A stretch of 64,000 nucleotides of DNA from Sphingobium baderi (GCF_001456115.1 NZ_CP013264.1:1313501-1377500); one strand, 5' to 3'; counted from the first letter of the stretch, positions 25,634 through 35,048 are shown. Numbers and translations are program-made. Notes: generated from the letters alone by a model not told the origin.

Positions 25634-25652
25634 TTAACCATATGATAACCAT
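25634..25652 (+). promoter_or_regulatory. Tandem CtrA-like box
   Basis: TTAACCAT (25634-25641) and ATAACCAT (25645-25652) are spaced 11 bases apart, matching the CtrA pattern TTAA-N7-TTAA with one changed base. CtrA is the cell-cycle regulator that switches on early flagellar operons in Caulobacter. Its action here is inferred; ctrA is not in the window. Confidence 0.55.
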
Positions 25653-25731
25653 GCAAGGCGCAAAAAGACCCTATCGAAAGGGGGCTGAAAAGTGCGGGGG
25701 CACCAGACAGCCGAAATGATGGGGAATGTGC

Positions 25732-26991
25732 ATGTCGTCTCTCGACGTGAGCCAAAGGGTCTGCGCGCTGGTTCCAGGGTTGCAGCATTGGCTTGAAAAT
25801 GCCTTTTTCGCCGTGCGTGCGGTGGATGCCGCCGCGCCGCGCGACCGGGATGACCGGCGCGTGCTGCTGGCGAGCGAGATCGCCCATGCGACCCATCGCG
25901 ATATCCTCATCAACCTGATCGATGGCGCGCCTTCGCTGGTGCCCGCCGCCAATGGCCTGCCCGCCCGCGTGGCTTTCGGCCTGGAGGATATGGGTTTCGC
26001 CTTCGCGCTGATCGCGGAACTGGCGCGGCCCGATGTCATCCCGGCGGTCGGCGACAGCGCCAGCGCCCGGCTGATGACGCTGGCAGGGCGGGTCGCGCGC
26101 AGCGACGCCACCGTGCTCATTCAGGGCGACACCGGCACCGGCAAGGAAGGCATGGCGCGCTTCCTTCACGCCCAGTCGGGCCGTATTTCGCGGGACTTCA
26201 TCGCGGTCAATTGCGCCGCTTTGCCCGAAACCATGATGGAAGCGATGCTGTTCGGCCACAAGAAGGGCAGCTTCACCGGCGCGGCCAATGCGTCCGAAGG
26301 GCTGTTCCTGGCGGCGGACGGCGGCACGCTGTTCCTCGACGAGATCGCCGAACTGCCGCTGGCGCTTCAGGCGAAGCTGCTGCGCGCATTGCAGGAGGGC
26401 GAAGTCCTTCCCGTCGGCGCGACCCATCCGGTGCCCGTCAATGTCCGCGTGATCGCCGCGTGCAACCGCAATCTGGCCGACGAATGCGCCGCCGGACGGT
26501 TCCGTGAAGACCTTTACTGGCGTTTGAACGTCATGCCGCTGGAATTGCGTCCGCTCGCGGAGCGTCCCGGCGACATCGCCGCCATCGCCGCCGCCATGCT
26601 GCTGCGTCATCAGGATCTGGCGAAGGACGCCTTTGTCTGGCCGACTCCGCAAGCGCTGGCGAAGCTGGAGGATCATGCCTGGCCGGGCAATGCCCGCGAA
26701 CTGGGCAATGTGCTCCAGCGCGCGCTGGTGTTGCGCGACGGCGCGCGGATCGACGCCGACGACCTGCATCTGGCCGCCGCGCCGCAGCCGGTTCGCCGTT
26801 CCGCGCCGATCCTGGTGCCGGACGAGCCGGTCCGCCTGCGCGACGTGGCGCGCATGTCCAAGCTGGAAGCCATCCGCCTTGCGCTGCGCGAGACAGACGG
26901 CCACCGCGCCGCCGCCGCCCGCAAGCTCGGCATTTCGGAACGCACCCTGCGCTATCGGCTGGCCGAGATGCGCGAACTGGCCGCCGCGTAA
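25732..26991 (+). CDS. Sigma-54-dependent flagellar activator (FlbD/FleQ-like)
   Basis: 419 residues from the ATG at 25732, which has GGGGA 6 bases upstream; an ATG two codons earlier has no spacing for a ribosome-binding site. An N-terminal region of about 105 residues has no recognisable phosphoacceptor site. It is followed by an AAA+ domain: Walker A GDTGTGKE (132-139), the sigma-54 contact loop GSFTGA (179-184, Ser replacing the usual Ala), Walker B GTLFLDE and arginine fingers in GRFREDLYWRLNV. A Fis-type helix-turn-helix follows (RAAAARKLGISERTLRYRL). It likely drives the four sigma-54 promoters here. fliE starts 11 bases later. Confidence 0.88.
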   Translation: MSSLDVSQRVCALVPGLQHWLENAFFAVRAVDAAAPRDRDDRRVLLASEIAHATHRDILINLIDGAPSLVPAANGLPARVAFGLEDMGFAFALIAELARPDVIPAVGDSASARLMTLAGRVARSDATVLIQGDTGTGKEGMARFLHAQSGRISRDFIAVNCAALPETMMEAMLFGHKKGSFTGAANASEGLFLAADGGTLFLDEIAELPLALQAKLLRALQEGEVLPVGATHPVPVNVRVIAACNRNLADECAAGRFREDLYWRLNVMPLELRPLAERPGDIAAIAAAMLLRHQDLAKDAFVWPTPQALAKLEDHAWPGNARELGNVLQRALVLRDGARIDADDLHLAAAPQPVRRSAPILVPDEPVRLRDVARMSKLEAIRLALRETDGHRAAAARKLGISERTLRYRLAEMRELAAA

Positions 26992-27002
26992 GGAGTTAGA
27001 GG

Positions 27003-27362
27003 ATGAGCAGCATCTCTCCCACTGACAGCGTGATGGCGATCCGCAACGCCATCCTTCAGAAGAACGCCGCGCTGCGCGACGTCGCTTCGACCGGCAATGC
27101 CGGCGGCGTGGCCGGAACGGGCGGCGCCGATGCGACGGCGCCCGGCAATTTCACGCAGGCGCTCAAGTCCGCGCTGGATCAGGTCAATGGCCTGCAAAGT
27201 CAGGCGGGTGAAGCCGCCGCCGCCTTCGAACGGGGGGAAACGACGGACATCGCCGCCGTCATGCTGGCAAAGCAGCAGGCGTCGGTCAGTTTCGAAGCCA
27301 CCCTTCAGGTCCGCAACAAATTGCTGTCCGCTTACAAGGACATCATGAGCATGCCGGTGTAA
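27003..27362 (+). CDS. fliE: Flagellar hook-basal body protein FliE
   Basis: 119 residues. The C-terminal part (FTQALKSALDQVNGLQ; VMLAKQQASVSFEATLQVRNKLLSAYKDIM) is the FliE signature. It links the MS ring to the proximal rod and is the first rod-region protein exported. It follows the sigma-54 activator gene by 11 bases with an AAGGAGT ribosome-binding site, so it is part of that transcript. Confidence 0.95.
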   Translation: MSSISPTDSVMAIRNAILQKNAALRDVASTGNAGGVAGTGGADATAPGNFTQALKSALDQVNGLQSQAGEAAAAFERGETTDIAAVMLAKQQASVSFEATLQVRNKLLSAYKDIMSMPV

Positions 27363-27363
27363 T

Positions 27364-29118
27364 ATGAGCGAGAACGCACTTACCCTCGATAGCGGCGCGG
27401 CCGCTGCTCCCGCCCTCCCGGCATCCTCGCTGGGCGGCGGCGCGAAAGGCGTCGATGCGCTGAAGGCGCGCTTCACCGGCTTCATGAAGCAGCCTGCGGT
27501 GGCGAAGAGCCTGCCGCTGCTGGGCCTGCTGGGCGTGGTAGCCATGGCGGGTCTTGCCTGGCTGGCGCTGCGCGAACCGCCGCAGCGCGACCTGTTTCGC
27601 GCCTTGCCCGATGGGGACAAATCGGCGGTGGCGCAGGTGCTGGACCAGAACGGCGTGCGCTACAGCTTCGACAATGCGGGCGGGATGACCGTCGCGCAGG
27701 ACGATTATTTCAAGGCGAAGATGATGCTCGCCGCGCAGGGCCTGCCCAAGAGCGCGCCCGACGGCAACAGCATGATCGACAGCCTGCCCATGGGCGCAAG
27801 CCGCGCGGTGGAAGGCGAAAAGCTGCGGTCGGCGCGGGAAATGGACCTTGCCCGCACGATCGAGGCGATCGATTCCGTGGAAAGCGCGAAGGTGCATCTG
27901 GCGGTCGAGCCGCCCAGCGTGTTCCTGCGCGACCGGGCCAAGCCCACCGCCTCCGTCATGCTGCGTCTGGCGCAGGGACGGACGCTGACCGACCAGCAGG
28001 TCAGCGCCATCGTGCATCTGGTCGCATCGTCCATCCCGGAGCTTAATCCGCAGGATATTTCGGTGGTCGATCAGAATGGCCGGTTGCTCAGCAATAATGA
28101 CGCCAATTCCGCCGACGACCGCCAGCTTGCGGTGCAGGACCGGGTGGAGGATCGCTATCGCCAATCGGTCGTCGCGCTGCTGACGCCGATCCTGGGCGCG
28201 GGCAATTTTTCGACCGAGGTTCATGCCGAACTCAATTTTGCCGAGCGTCAGGCGACACGGGAAACCTATCCGCAGGATGAGGCGCGCCTTCGCAGCGAGC
28301 AGGGAAGCTGGCAGTCCGACCCGCGCGGTCAGGGCAATGGCGAGGCCGGCGGCATCCCCGGCGCGCTCAGCAATCAGGCGCCGGTCAATCCGACCGTGAC
28401 GCAGACCAATCCCAACGGCCAGGCCGTGCAGCAGGGGCAGACCGGAAATGGCGCGAACGCCGCCGCTCAGCCGGGCACGCCGCCCAATCCGGTCCTGAAG
28501 ACCGAGGAAACCTTCAACCGCAATTTCGAGCTGGGCCGCGAAGTGTCCGTCACCCGCGACGCGGTGGGCACGGTCAAGCGCCTGTCGGTCGCCGTGGCGC
28601 TCGACAATGGCGCGGACGGCAAGCCCCGCAGCGCGCAGGAAATCGCCGCGCTGGAAGCCTTGGTGAAGGGCGCGATCGGTTTCGACCAGAGCCGGGGCGA
28701 CGTGGTGGCCCTGTCCTCACGCGGTTTCGTCAAGGCGGAAGAGGTGAAGGCCCCCTGGTATGAAGCCGACTGGATGTCGCCGCTGGTCCGCAATGTGTCG
28801 GCGCTGCTGGTTGCGCTGCTGCTGATCTTCGGCATTGGCCGCCCGCTGCTCAAGCGCCGGGCCGCCGCGCAGGAGGCCGCCGCCGCTGACGCCGCTGCAA
28901 ACGGCCAGCGCATCGGCCGCGAGATTTCCGGCGAACTGACGCGCCATGCCGCCGAGCATCCCGGCGAGGGGCAGCCGATCACGCTCGACATGATCTCTTC
29001 AGCGCCGGACTATAGCCAGCGCGCCGATCTGATCCGCAATTTCGTGAAGCAGGACCCGGACCGGGCCGCGCTGGTCGTGCGCGACCTGCTCAAGGAGGGG
29101 AAGAAGGAAAATGCCTGA
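27364..29118 (+). CDS. fliF: Flagellar MS-ring protein FliF
   Basis: 584 residues. It has a transmembrane helix near residues 49-68, then the periplasmic ring-building motifs including AREMDLARTIEAIDSVESAKVHLA and the region around IVHLVASSIPELNPQDISVVDQNG. A low-complexity Gln/Asn-rich stretch follows, then a second helix near residue 480 and a C-terminal FliG-binding tail. It is the base of the rotor and houses the export gate. It starts one base after the fliE stop and overlaps fliG by 8 bases. Confidence 0.97.
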   Translation: MSENALTLDSGAAAAPALPASSLGGGAKGVDALKARFTGFMKQPAVAKSLPLLGLLGVVAMAGLAWLALREPPQRDLFRALPDGDKSAVAQVLDQNGVRYSFDNAGGMTVAQDDYFKAKMMLAAQGLPKSAPDGNSMIDSLPMGASRAVEGEKLRSAREMDLARTIEAIDSVESAKVHLAVEPPSVFLRDRAKPTASVMLRLAQGRTLTDQQVSAIVHLVASSIPELNPQDISVVDQNGRLLSNNDANSADDRQLAVQDRVEDRYRQSVVALLTPILGAGNFSTEVHAELNFAERQATRETYPQDEARLRSEQGSWQSDPRGQGNGEAGGIPGALSNQAPVNPTVTQTNPNGQAVQQGQTGNGANAAAQPGTPPNPVLKTEETFNRNFELGREVSVTRDAVGTVKRLSVAVALDNGADGKPRSAQEIAALEALVKGAIGFDQSRGDVVALSSRGFVKAEEVKAPWYEADWMSPLVRNVSALLVALLLIFGIGRPLLKRRAAAQEAAAADAAANGQRIGREISGELTRHAAEHPGEGQPITLDMISSAPDYSQRADLIRNFVKQDPDRAALVVRDLLKEGKKENA

Positions 29119-30130
29119 GGCCGCCTCCGCAACTCCCGCGGCGCTGAAAGGCAGCGCCGCCGCCGCCGTCCTGCTGATGCTGTTCAACGAGGATGAGGCC
29201 GCACAGATCCTCTCGCGGCTGGAGCCCGACGAAGTGCGCCAGCTCGGCAACGCCATGTATGACGTCGCGGATGTCGAGGTGGACGAGGTCAATCAGGCGC
29301 TCGACCATTTCGTTTCCAAGGCGAAGAAGCGCACCACCATCGGCTATGGCGCGACCCAGCATATCCGGGGCGCGATGACCAAGGCGCTGGGCGAGGAACG
29401 GGCCGAAACCATATTGGCGCGGATCACGCCGCCGACCCGCTCGACCCAGCTTGAGATGCTGAAATGGATGGATGCGAAGGAGATCGCGTCCCTGATCGAG
29501 GCGGAGCATCCGCAGATCATGGCGATTGTGCTTGCCCATCTGGAAGCGCCCGTCGCGGCCGATGTGCTGCAACTGCTGCCGGCGGAATATCAGGAAGAGA
29601 TCGTCTATCGCATCGCCACGCTGGGACCGGTTTCCAACGAGGCCTTGGACGATCTGGAACAGCTTCTGATGCGCGGCCCGGCGACCAAGAAGCAGGGCGC
29701 GGCGTCGCAGCGGGGCGGCACCATCGAAGCGGCCGCGATCATGAACAATGTCCGCAAGGATAATGAGCAGCGCATCATCAAGGCGCTGGCCAAGCGGGAC
29801 AAGATGATCGCCCAGACCATCGAGGAGGAGATGTTCGTCTTCGACAACCTCATCGACATGGACGACAAGAATCTGGGCACGCTGATGCGGACGGTGGACA
29901 GTCAGGTGCTGGTGGTTGCACTCAAGGGCGCGAACGAGGTGCTGAAGGCGAAGATCTTCGCCTGCATGTCCGCCCGCGCGGCGCAGGCCATCGCCGACGA
30001 GATCGAGGAGCGCGGGCCGATCCGCCTGGCCGAAGTCATCGACGCGCAGAAGCTCATCATCGGCACCGCGCGCCGCATGGCCGACGCGGGCACGATCATG
30101 CTGGGCGGCAAGGGGAACGACTTTGTCTAA
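29111..30130 (+). CDS. fliG: Flagellar motor switch protein FliG
   Basis: 339 residues. The EHPQ motif begins at E132 of the middle domain, and the C-terminal torque domain holds MFVFDNLIDMDDKNLGTLM, whose charged residues face MotA. It couples stator movement to the MS ring and C ring. A GGAGGGG ribosome-binding site lies inside the end of fliF. Confidence 0.97.
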   Translation: MPEAASATPAALKGSAAAAVLLMLFNEDEAAQILSRLEPDEVRQLGNAMYDVADVEVDEVNQALDHFVSKAKKRTTIGYGATQHIRGAMTKALGEERAETILARITPPTRSTQLEMLKWMDAKEIASLIEAEHPQIMAIVLAHLEAPVAADVLQLLPAEYQEEIVYRIATLGPVSNEALDDLEQLLMRGPATKKQGAASQRGGTIEAAAIMNNVRKDNEQRIIKALAKRDKMIAQTIEEEMFVFDNLIDMDDKNLGTLMRTVDSQVLVVALKGANEVLKAKIFACMSARAAQAIADEIEERGPIRLAEVIDAQKLIIGTARRMADAGTIMLGGKGNDFV

Positions 30131-30767
30131 TTTCTGGGCGGCCGAGAGCGGCAGCGACATCGCCAGCATCCCCGTCGCAGGCGTGGCGCGGATCGAAAGC
30201 AGCGGTTTCCGCAGCCTCTACACCGCGCCGCCGGGCGCGCAGACGCAGGCGATGCGGATGGCGGCCTATGCCGATGCGGAACCGGAAGGCGATCCGCTGG
30301 AGCAGGCGCGGATCGAAGCCTTCGCGCAGGGCTTCGATGAAGGCTGCCGCGTGACCGAAGAGGGCATGGCCAGCGATGCGGAAGCGCGTAACCGGCTGGC
30401 CGAGGCGTTGGAGATGCTGACGCCCGCGCCCAGCGGAACCCTGGCCACGATGCTGTCGGCCACGGTCATCCGGCTCGTCTCGCAGATTGTGGGCGAAGTG
30501 GCGATCGACGCGGAACTGCTGCAACAGCGGTGCGAAACCATTGCGGCCTTCATCGACGAGAATGAGGGCAAGAGCGCCCTGCACCTGCACCCCGACGACA
30601 TGCCGCTGGTCGATGGCGGGCAGGTCGGCGTGAAGCTGGTCGCGGACGCGTCGATGAGCCGGGGCTGCGTGCGGCTCGATACGGCTGACGGCTGGGTCGA
30701 GGATGGGCCGGACGTGCGGCTCGCCCGGCTGCGCGCTTTGCTCGACGATATGGAGGGCAAGGCATGA
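30123..30767 (+). CDS. fliH: Flagellar export regulator FliH
   Basis: 214 residues from a TTG start that overlaps the fliG stop by 8 bases and has an AGGGG ribosome-binding site. The FliH-like region includes ARIEAFAQGFDEG and a C-terminal half with ALHLHPDDMPLV, as in the stator-like arm of the FliI ATPase. It restrains and anchors FliI at the export gate. Sequence conservation in FliH is low, so position between fliG and fliI carries much of the call. Confidence 0.9.
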   Translation: MSNFWAAESGSDIASIPVAGVARIESSGFRSLYTAPPGAQTQAMRMAAYADAEPEGDPLEQARIEAFAQGFDEGCRVTEEGMASDAEARNRLAEALEMLTPAPSGTLATMLSATVIRLVSQIVGEVAIDAELLQQRCETIAAFIDENEGKSALHLHPDDMPLVDGGQVGVKLVADASMSRGCVRLDTADGWVEDGPDVRLARLRALLDDMEGKA

Positions 30768-32092
30768 TCCGGGCCGCCATCGCCCAGGCGGAGACGCTGT
30801 TCGATCATTTGCAGGTGCAGAACCGCCAGCCCCGCCATGTGGGACGGCTGGTGAGCCACGATGCCGGTATGCTGGAAGTGACGGGTTTCCGCCGCCCCAT
30901 CGGCGCGGGCGCGCGGGTGATCGCTTCCGATGGAACGATCGCGCGGGCGGAGGTCGTGGGTTTCCGGGGGGAACGCACGCTGCTGGTGCCGCTCGACAAT
31001 GGCGCGCCGCTGGAAAATGGTGCGCGGGTCGAACCGGACAGTCAGGCGAACATGGTGCAGGTCGGCGAAGGGCTGATCGGGCGCGTCATCGACGCCATGG
31101 GGCAGCCGCTCGACCGCAAGGGACCGATCATCGCGGGCGGAAGCTGGCCGCTGAACGGCGTTCAGGGCAATGTGCTGGATCGCGGGCGCGTGACTGAGCC
31201 TTTTGACCTCGGCGTGCGCGCCGTCAATGCGCTGCTGACCGCCGGGCGGGGGCAGCGCATCGCCATCATCGCGGGTTCGGGCGTCGGCAAATCCGTGCTG
31301 ATGGGCCAGATGATCGCGGGCGCGGAAGCGGATATCGTGATCGCGGGCCTGATCGGCGAGCGTGGACGCGAAGTCAGTGACTTTCTCGAAACCAAGCTCA
31401 AGGGCACGATGCACAAGAGCATCGTCGTCGCGGTTCCGGCCGATCATCCGCCGATCCTGCGCCTGCGCGCGGCGGCGCGGGCGACCGCCATCGCCGAATA
31501 TTTCCGGGCGCGCGGCAAGAAGGTGCTGCTGCTGATCGACAGCCTCACGCGCTGCGCCCATGCCCAGCGGGAAATCGGGCTGGCGCTGGGCGAACCGCCC
31601 GCGATGAAGGGCTATCCCCCTTCGGCGCTGGCGCTGATCCCGCGTCTGGTGGAGCGAGCGGGCGTGGATTCGCGCACGGGTGGATCTATTACGGCGCTGT
31701 ATACGGTGCTGGCCGATGGCGACGACACCGACGATCCCATCGTGGATGCGGCGCGGGCCATTGTGGACGGCCATTTCGTGCTTTCCCGCCATCTGTCGGA
31801 GCAGGCGATCTTTCCCGCCATCGACATCGGCAAGTCCCTCTCGCGCGTCATGGCCGATGTGGTGCCGGACGAGCATCGCATGGCGGCGGCGGCCTATCGG
31901 CGGCTTTGGGCCGCTTATGAGGAAAATCGCGACCTGATCCTGATGGGCGCCTATCGCCCCGGCAATGATCCGGTGATCGACGAAGCGGTGCAGCGGCGGC
32001 AGGAAATCCTGGACTTCATCCAGCAGGACCAGAAAAGCCGCGTCGACCTTTCCACCAGTGCTGACGCGCTGATGGCGGAGTTCGGCGCGTGA
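30764..32092 (+). CDS. fliI: Flagellar export ATPase FliI
   Basis: 442 residues. Walker A GSGVGKSV (171-178), LIGERGREVSDF, and the Walker B region KKVLLLIDSLTRCAHAQREIG are typical of the F1-beta-like export ATPases, as is DSRTGGSITALYTVL. It hydrolyses ATP to unload substrates from chaperones at the gate. It overlaps fliH and fliJ by 4 bases each. Confidence 0.97.
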   Translation: MIRAAIAQAETLFDHLQVQNRQPRHVGRLVSHDAGMLEVTGFRRPIGAGARVIASDGTIARAEVVGFRGERTLLVPLDNGAPLENGARVEPDSQANMVQVGEGLIGRVIDAMGQPLDRKGPIIAGGSWPLNGVQGNVLDRGRVTEPFDLGVRAVNALLTAGRGQRIAIIAGSGVGKSVLMGQMIAGAEADIVIAGLIGERGREVSDFLETKLKGTMHKSIVVAVPADHPPILRLRAAARATAIAEYFRARGKKVLLLIDSLTRCAHAQREIGLALGEPPAMKGYPPSALALIPRLVERAGVDSRTGGSITALYTVLADGDDTDDPIVDAARAIVDGHFVLSRHLSEQAIFPAIDIGKSLSRVMADVVPDEHRMAAAAYRRLWAAYEENRDLILMGAYRPGNDPVIDEAVQRRQEILDFIQQDQKSRVDLSTSADALMAEFGA

Positions 32093-32514
32093 AGGGCCTT
32101 GTCGCTCGCCGCCAGCGCGTGCTGCGCGTGCGCCATGTGCAACATGCCATGGCGGCGGCGGAAACGGCGCGCGCGCGGGACGAGGCGGAGGGCATCGCCC
32201 ATAATGCCGAACGCCTGCGCCGAGTGCGGAGCGACCTGTTCCAGGCCGAGGGCGCGGCGAGTGGCGCGTCCTTCGCCGCGATGCAGGAGTTGGCGGGGCG
32301 GCTGGAGCAGGCGGGACGCCAGCTTGACGGCGCGCTTTATGATGCGCGGCGCAAGGTGGAGGTGAAAGAGAATCTCAGCCTCGCGGCGAACCGCGACAAG
32401 GAAATCGCGACACGATTGAAGGACCGCGCTCGGGCGGACCTGGATGAATGGCGTGAAAGCCGGCTGGCGGCGCTGCCAAGCTATCGCCGGATGCAACGCA
32501 GGGGAGATGCGTGA
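32089..32514 (+). CDS. fliJ: Flagellar export chaperone FliJ
   Basis: 141 residues from a GTG overlapping the fliI stop (GTGA). The protein is almost entirely charged coiled-coil, rich in Arg, Ala and Glu, as expected for FliJ, the central stalk-like subunit that links FliI to FlhA. It is called from size, helical character and position between fliI and fliK. Confidence 0.85.
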   Translation: MKGLVARRQRVLRVRHVQHAMAAAETARARDEAEGIAHNAERLRRVRSDLFQAEGAASGASFAAMQELAGRLEQAGRQLDGALYDARRKVEVKENLSLAANRDKEIATRLKDRARADLDEWRESRLAALPSYRRMQRRGDA

Positions 32515-32515
32515 C

Positions 32516-34342
32516 ATGAACATGTTGACCAGTCTCAAGACGCTTTTGTTTTCCTCCGCCGCGATGAAGATGCCTCTGGCCGGTGACGGGTCCGGCGCGA
32601 CCCTTCCGGCGGGAAAGGTTGATTTCGCGGCATTGCTGAACGGTTCCATGAAGGGGCATGTCGCGGTTTCCGATACCCCGGCGTTTTCCGCCGGAGCGAC
32701 TGCGAAGGAGGGGGTCGTGGACGCAGGGGCGGATGTTGCCGTGCCCCCTCCCGCCGCGCCGCCCGCGACTGACGCCCCATCCATTGCGCCTGAGATGCTG
32801 GAAGAGCCGGTCCTTCCGGCTATCCCATCCATCGTTCCGGATATTTCCGCGGCTGTAGAGCGACCGGTCACAGCCGTGCCGCCTGTGGGAACGCCGGTGG
32901 ACGACGCGGAGAAGGGCGAAGCCACGGACCAGACCGCTGTTTCCGGCGCCGGGATCATCGCGGATTACAAGCCCAGGACCGCCGTGGATCATTTGCCGGA
33001 GCAGCCCGCGATTGCCCGTCCCGTACCGGACGACAAGATCGATGAGGCCGAACCTGTGGAGGGCGGAGAACCGGCTGACGAAAATGAGGTGAAGGAAACG
33101 GGCGAGGATGTGGCAGCGGTCGCTCCGCCGACTGTCCCTGCCCAGCCAGTGATCGTCGCGCCTGTGCCTGAAATGGTGCGCCCCGCTCCTGTCGATCAGC
33201 CTGTGATGGCTGCGGAAAAGGTCAAGGTGGCGGTTTCCACGCCGTCCGTTCCTGCACCGGCGGGGACGGTACGCTCGTCGAGCAAGCCGGAGGTTGCTGC
33301 TCAACCGCAGGCAGAACCCGCCGTGCCGAATGACGGAACCCAAAATACCGTTTTGACGGACAAGAAGCCGTCGATTGCTCCTGGCAAAGTCACCAGCAAG
33401 GATGCGCTGTTATCGCCCGATGATGAGGCGGCGGCCTCTCCCGTGGTGGGAACAGTTTCGCCGTCCGCCGCGCCCGCCGGTAAATTGGCGCGGTCGGAAG
33501 CCCTTTCGCTGCTCCAGATGGTGCGCGAACAGTTTGCGCGGACTTCTCCTGAAACCGCGCGCGTGCCTGAAGCGATGGCGGCGGCGCATAAAGGCGGACG
33601 GGATGGTAAGCCGACGATCGCGGAACCCACCATGCCGCCCGCGATAGCCGTCAGTGATGCCGATCCTGCGGGCGCAACGGCTTCCGCCCAGCCGCAGCCT
33701 GTGGCCACCGGTGTTCCGGCTCCTGCGGTCGCCGCCATGATGCCGACCGTCGATGTCGGTGCATCGCTGGGCGCGCAGGTGGTCGATATGGGCGTGTCGG
33801 GGCAGTGGATCGACGGTCTGGCGCGCGACATTGCCGGTTTGGCGCAGAATGGCGCGCATGGACGCTTCCAGATCAACGCCAGTCAGCTGGGGTCCGTTCA
33901 GGTCGATATCCGGCAGGGCGCCGATGGTGCTGCCGTCAGCCTGACGGTCGCCAATGAGGCGGCGGAGATCGCCCTCAAGCAGGACAGCGATCGCCTTCGG
34001 CTGGATGCGGGACTGGCGGCCGTTCGTATCGCCGACGTGAAGATCGAGCGCGCGCCGCATGTGGCGGAAGCCGCCCGCCCGGACGGCGCGGGACAATCCG
34101 GCAACCAGCAATCGGGGCAGCAGCAGCCGGGGCAGCAATCCTCTTCGCAAGGGTCTGCGTCAGGCTGGCAGGGCGCCGGGCAAGGCGCCGGGCAAGGCAT
34201 GGCCCAGTCGGAACGCCAGGGCCAATGGCAAGCGCGGGAAAATATCGCCTCCGGCCATAAAGGAAGCGCCGACAGGGCCGTTATTAACCAAAAGGACGCA
34301 GGTGACGGCGCAGGCGATGCCCGCCGCGCGCGCTATGCGTGA
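32516..34342 (+). CDS. fliK: Flagellar hook-length control protein FliK
   Basis: 608 residues from the ATG at 32516, which follows AGGGGAG and lies just after the fliJ stop; an upstream in-frame ATG at 32444 lies inside fliJ. The first ~390 residues are a Pro/Ala/Val-rich low-complexity ruler. The C-terminal switch domain contains ASQLGSVQVDIRQGADGAAVSLTV, and the tail is Gly/Gln-rich (repeated GAGQG units). FliK measures the hook and switches FlhB specificity. It is longer than the 405-residue Salmonella protein. Confidence 0.9.
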   Translation: MNMLTSLKTLLFSSAAMKMPLAGDGSGATLPAGKVDFAALLNGSMKGHVAVSDTPAFSAGATAKEGVVDAGADVAVPPPAAPPATDAPSIAPEMLEEPVLPAIPSIVPDISAAVERPVTAVPPVGTPVDDAEKGEATDQTAVSGAGIIADYKPRTAVDHLPEQPAIARPVPDDKIDEAEPVEGGEPADENEVKETGEDVAAVAPPTVPAQPVIVAPVPEMVRPAPVDQPVMAAEKVKVAVSTPSVPAPAGTVRSSSKPEVAAQPQAEPAVPNDGTQNTVLTDKKPSIAPGKVTSKDALLSPDDEAAASPVVGTVSPSAAPAGKLARSEALSLLQMVREQFARTSPETARVPEAMAAAHKGGRDGKPTIAEPTMPPAIAVSDADPAGATASAQPQPVATGVPAPAVAAMMPTVDVGASLGAQVVDMGVSGQWIDGLARDIAGLAQNGAHGRFQINASQLGSVQVDIRQGADGAAVSLTVANEAAEIALKQDSDRLRLDAGLAAVRIADVKIERAPHVAEAARPDGAGQSGNQQSGQQQPGQQSSSQGSASGWQGAGQGAGQGMAQSERQGQWQARENIASGHKGSADRAVINQKDAGDGAGDARRARYA

Positions 34343-34368
34343 TCGACCAGTTCCAGGGGACATGAACC

Positions 34369-35001
34369 ATGAGCGATGAGGCGAAGGCCAAGAAGAAAAA
34401 AGGCGGGAGCATGAAAATGATCATCATGCTTGTCATCGCCACGCTTGTCGGGGGCGCGGGGGCCGCCGGCGGGCTCTATGCGGCCGGTTTCTTCTCGCAC
34501 AAGGAAGAAGGCCCCAAGGAAGATCCAACCAAGCCTGTGCTGGTGCTGGCGGGCGAAAATGCCGAGGAAGTCGCCAAGGCCCACGGCATGGGCGGCGGCG
34601 GGCATGGAGGGGGTGGCGCGGCTGTCGCGGGCCATGCGCCGGGCAAGGGCATCGACCTGCCGACGCCGACGAATCCGACCGCCTATCAGGCGACCTATTT
34701 CCAACTGCAGACGCCCTTCACGTCCAACATGTCCGATACGGACGCCTTCGCGCAGATTTCACTCGCCGTGTCGACCTATTACGACATGCGCGTGATCGAG
34801 GCGATCAAGACGCATGAGATGGCGATTCGCAGCCAGGTGCTGATGCTGTTGGCGCAACAGCCCGAAACCATGCTGGCGACGCCTGACGGGAAGAAAGAGC
34901 TTCAGGTCAAGATCAAGGCCGTTATCAACGATGTTTTGAAGCAAAAGACGGGTTATGGCGGCGTCGATAACGTTTATTTTACCAATTTCGTTATTCAATA
35001 G
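34369..35001 (+). CDS. fliL: Flagellar basal body protein FliL
   Basis: 210 residues. A Lys-rich start leads into one transmembrane helix (IMLVIATLVGGAGAAGGLYAAG) and a Gly/His-rich linker. The periplasmic FliL domain follows, including AFAQISLAVSTYYDMRVIEAIKTHE. It surrounds and stabilises stator units. It lies 26 bases after fliK and 49 bases before fliM. Confidence 0.92.
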   Translation: MSDEAKAKKKKGGSMKMIIMLVIATLVGGAGAAGGLYAAGFFSHKEEGPKEDPTKPVLVLAGENAEEVAKAHGMGGGGHGGGGAAVAGHAPGKGIDLPTPTNPTAYQATYFQLQTPFTSNMSDTDAFAQISLAVSTYYDMRVIEAIKTHEMAIRSQVLMLLAQQPETMLATPDGKKELQVKIKAVINDVLKQKTGYGGVDNVYFTNFVIQ

Positions 35002-35012
35002 GGCTGCCTGAA

Positions 35013-35048
35013 CGTCGGGAAGTCCCCCGACGAACGGGCTGGGGACTT
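35013..35048 (+). promoter_or_regulatory. Two competing hairpins over the fliM ribosome-binding site
   Basis: Hairpin A pairs CGTCGGG (35013-35019) with CCCGACG (35026-35032). Hairpin B pairs AAGTCCCC (35020-35027) with GGGGACTT (35041-35048). B hides the fliM Shine-Dalgarno GGGGA (35041-35045), five bases before the ATG; A uses two of B's bases and its loop takes the rest of B's 5' arm. This is a candidate translational switch between fliL and fliM. No ligand or protein is implied by the sequence. Confidence 0.5.
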
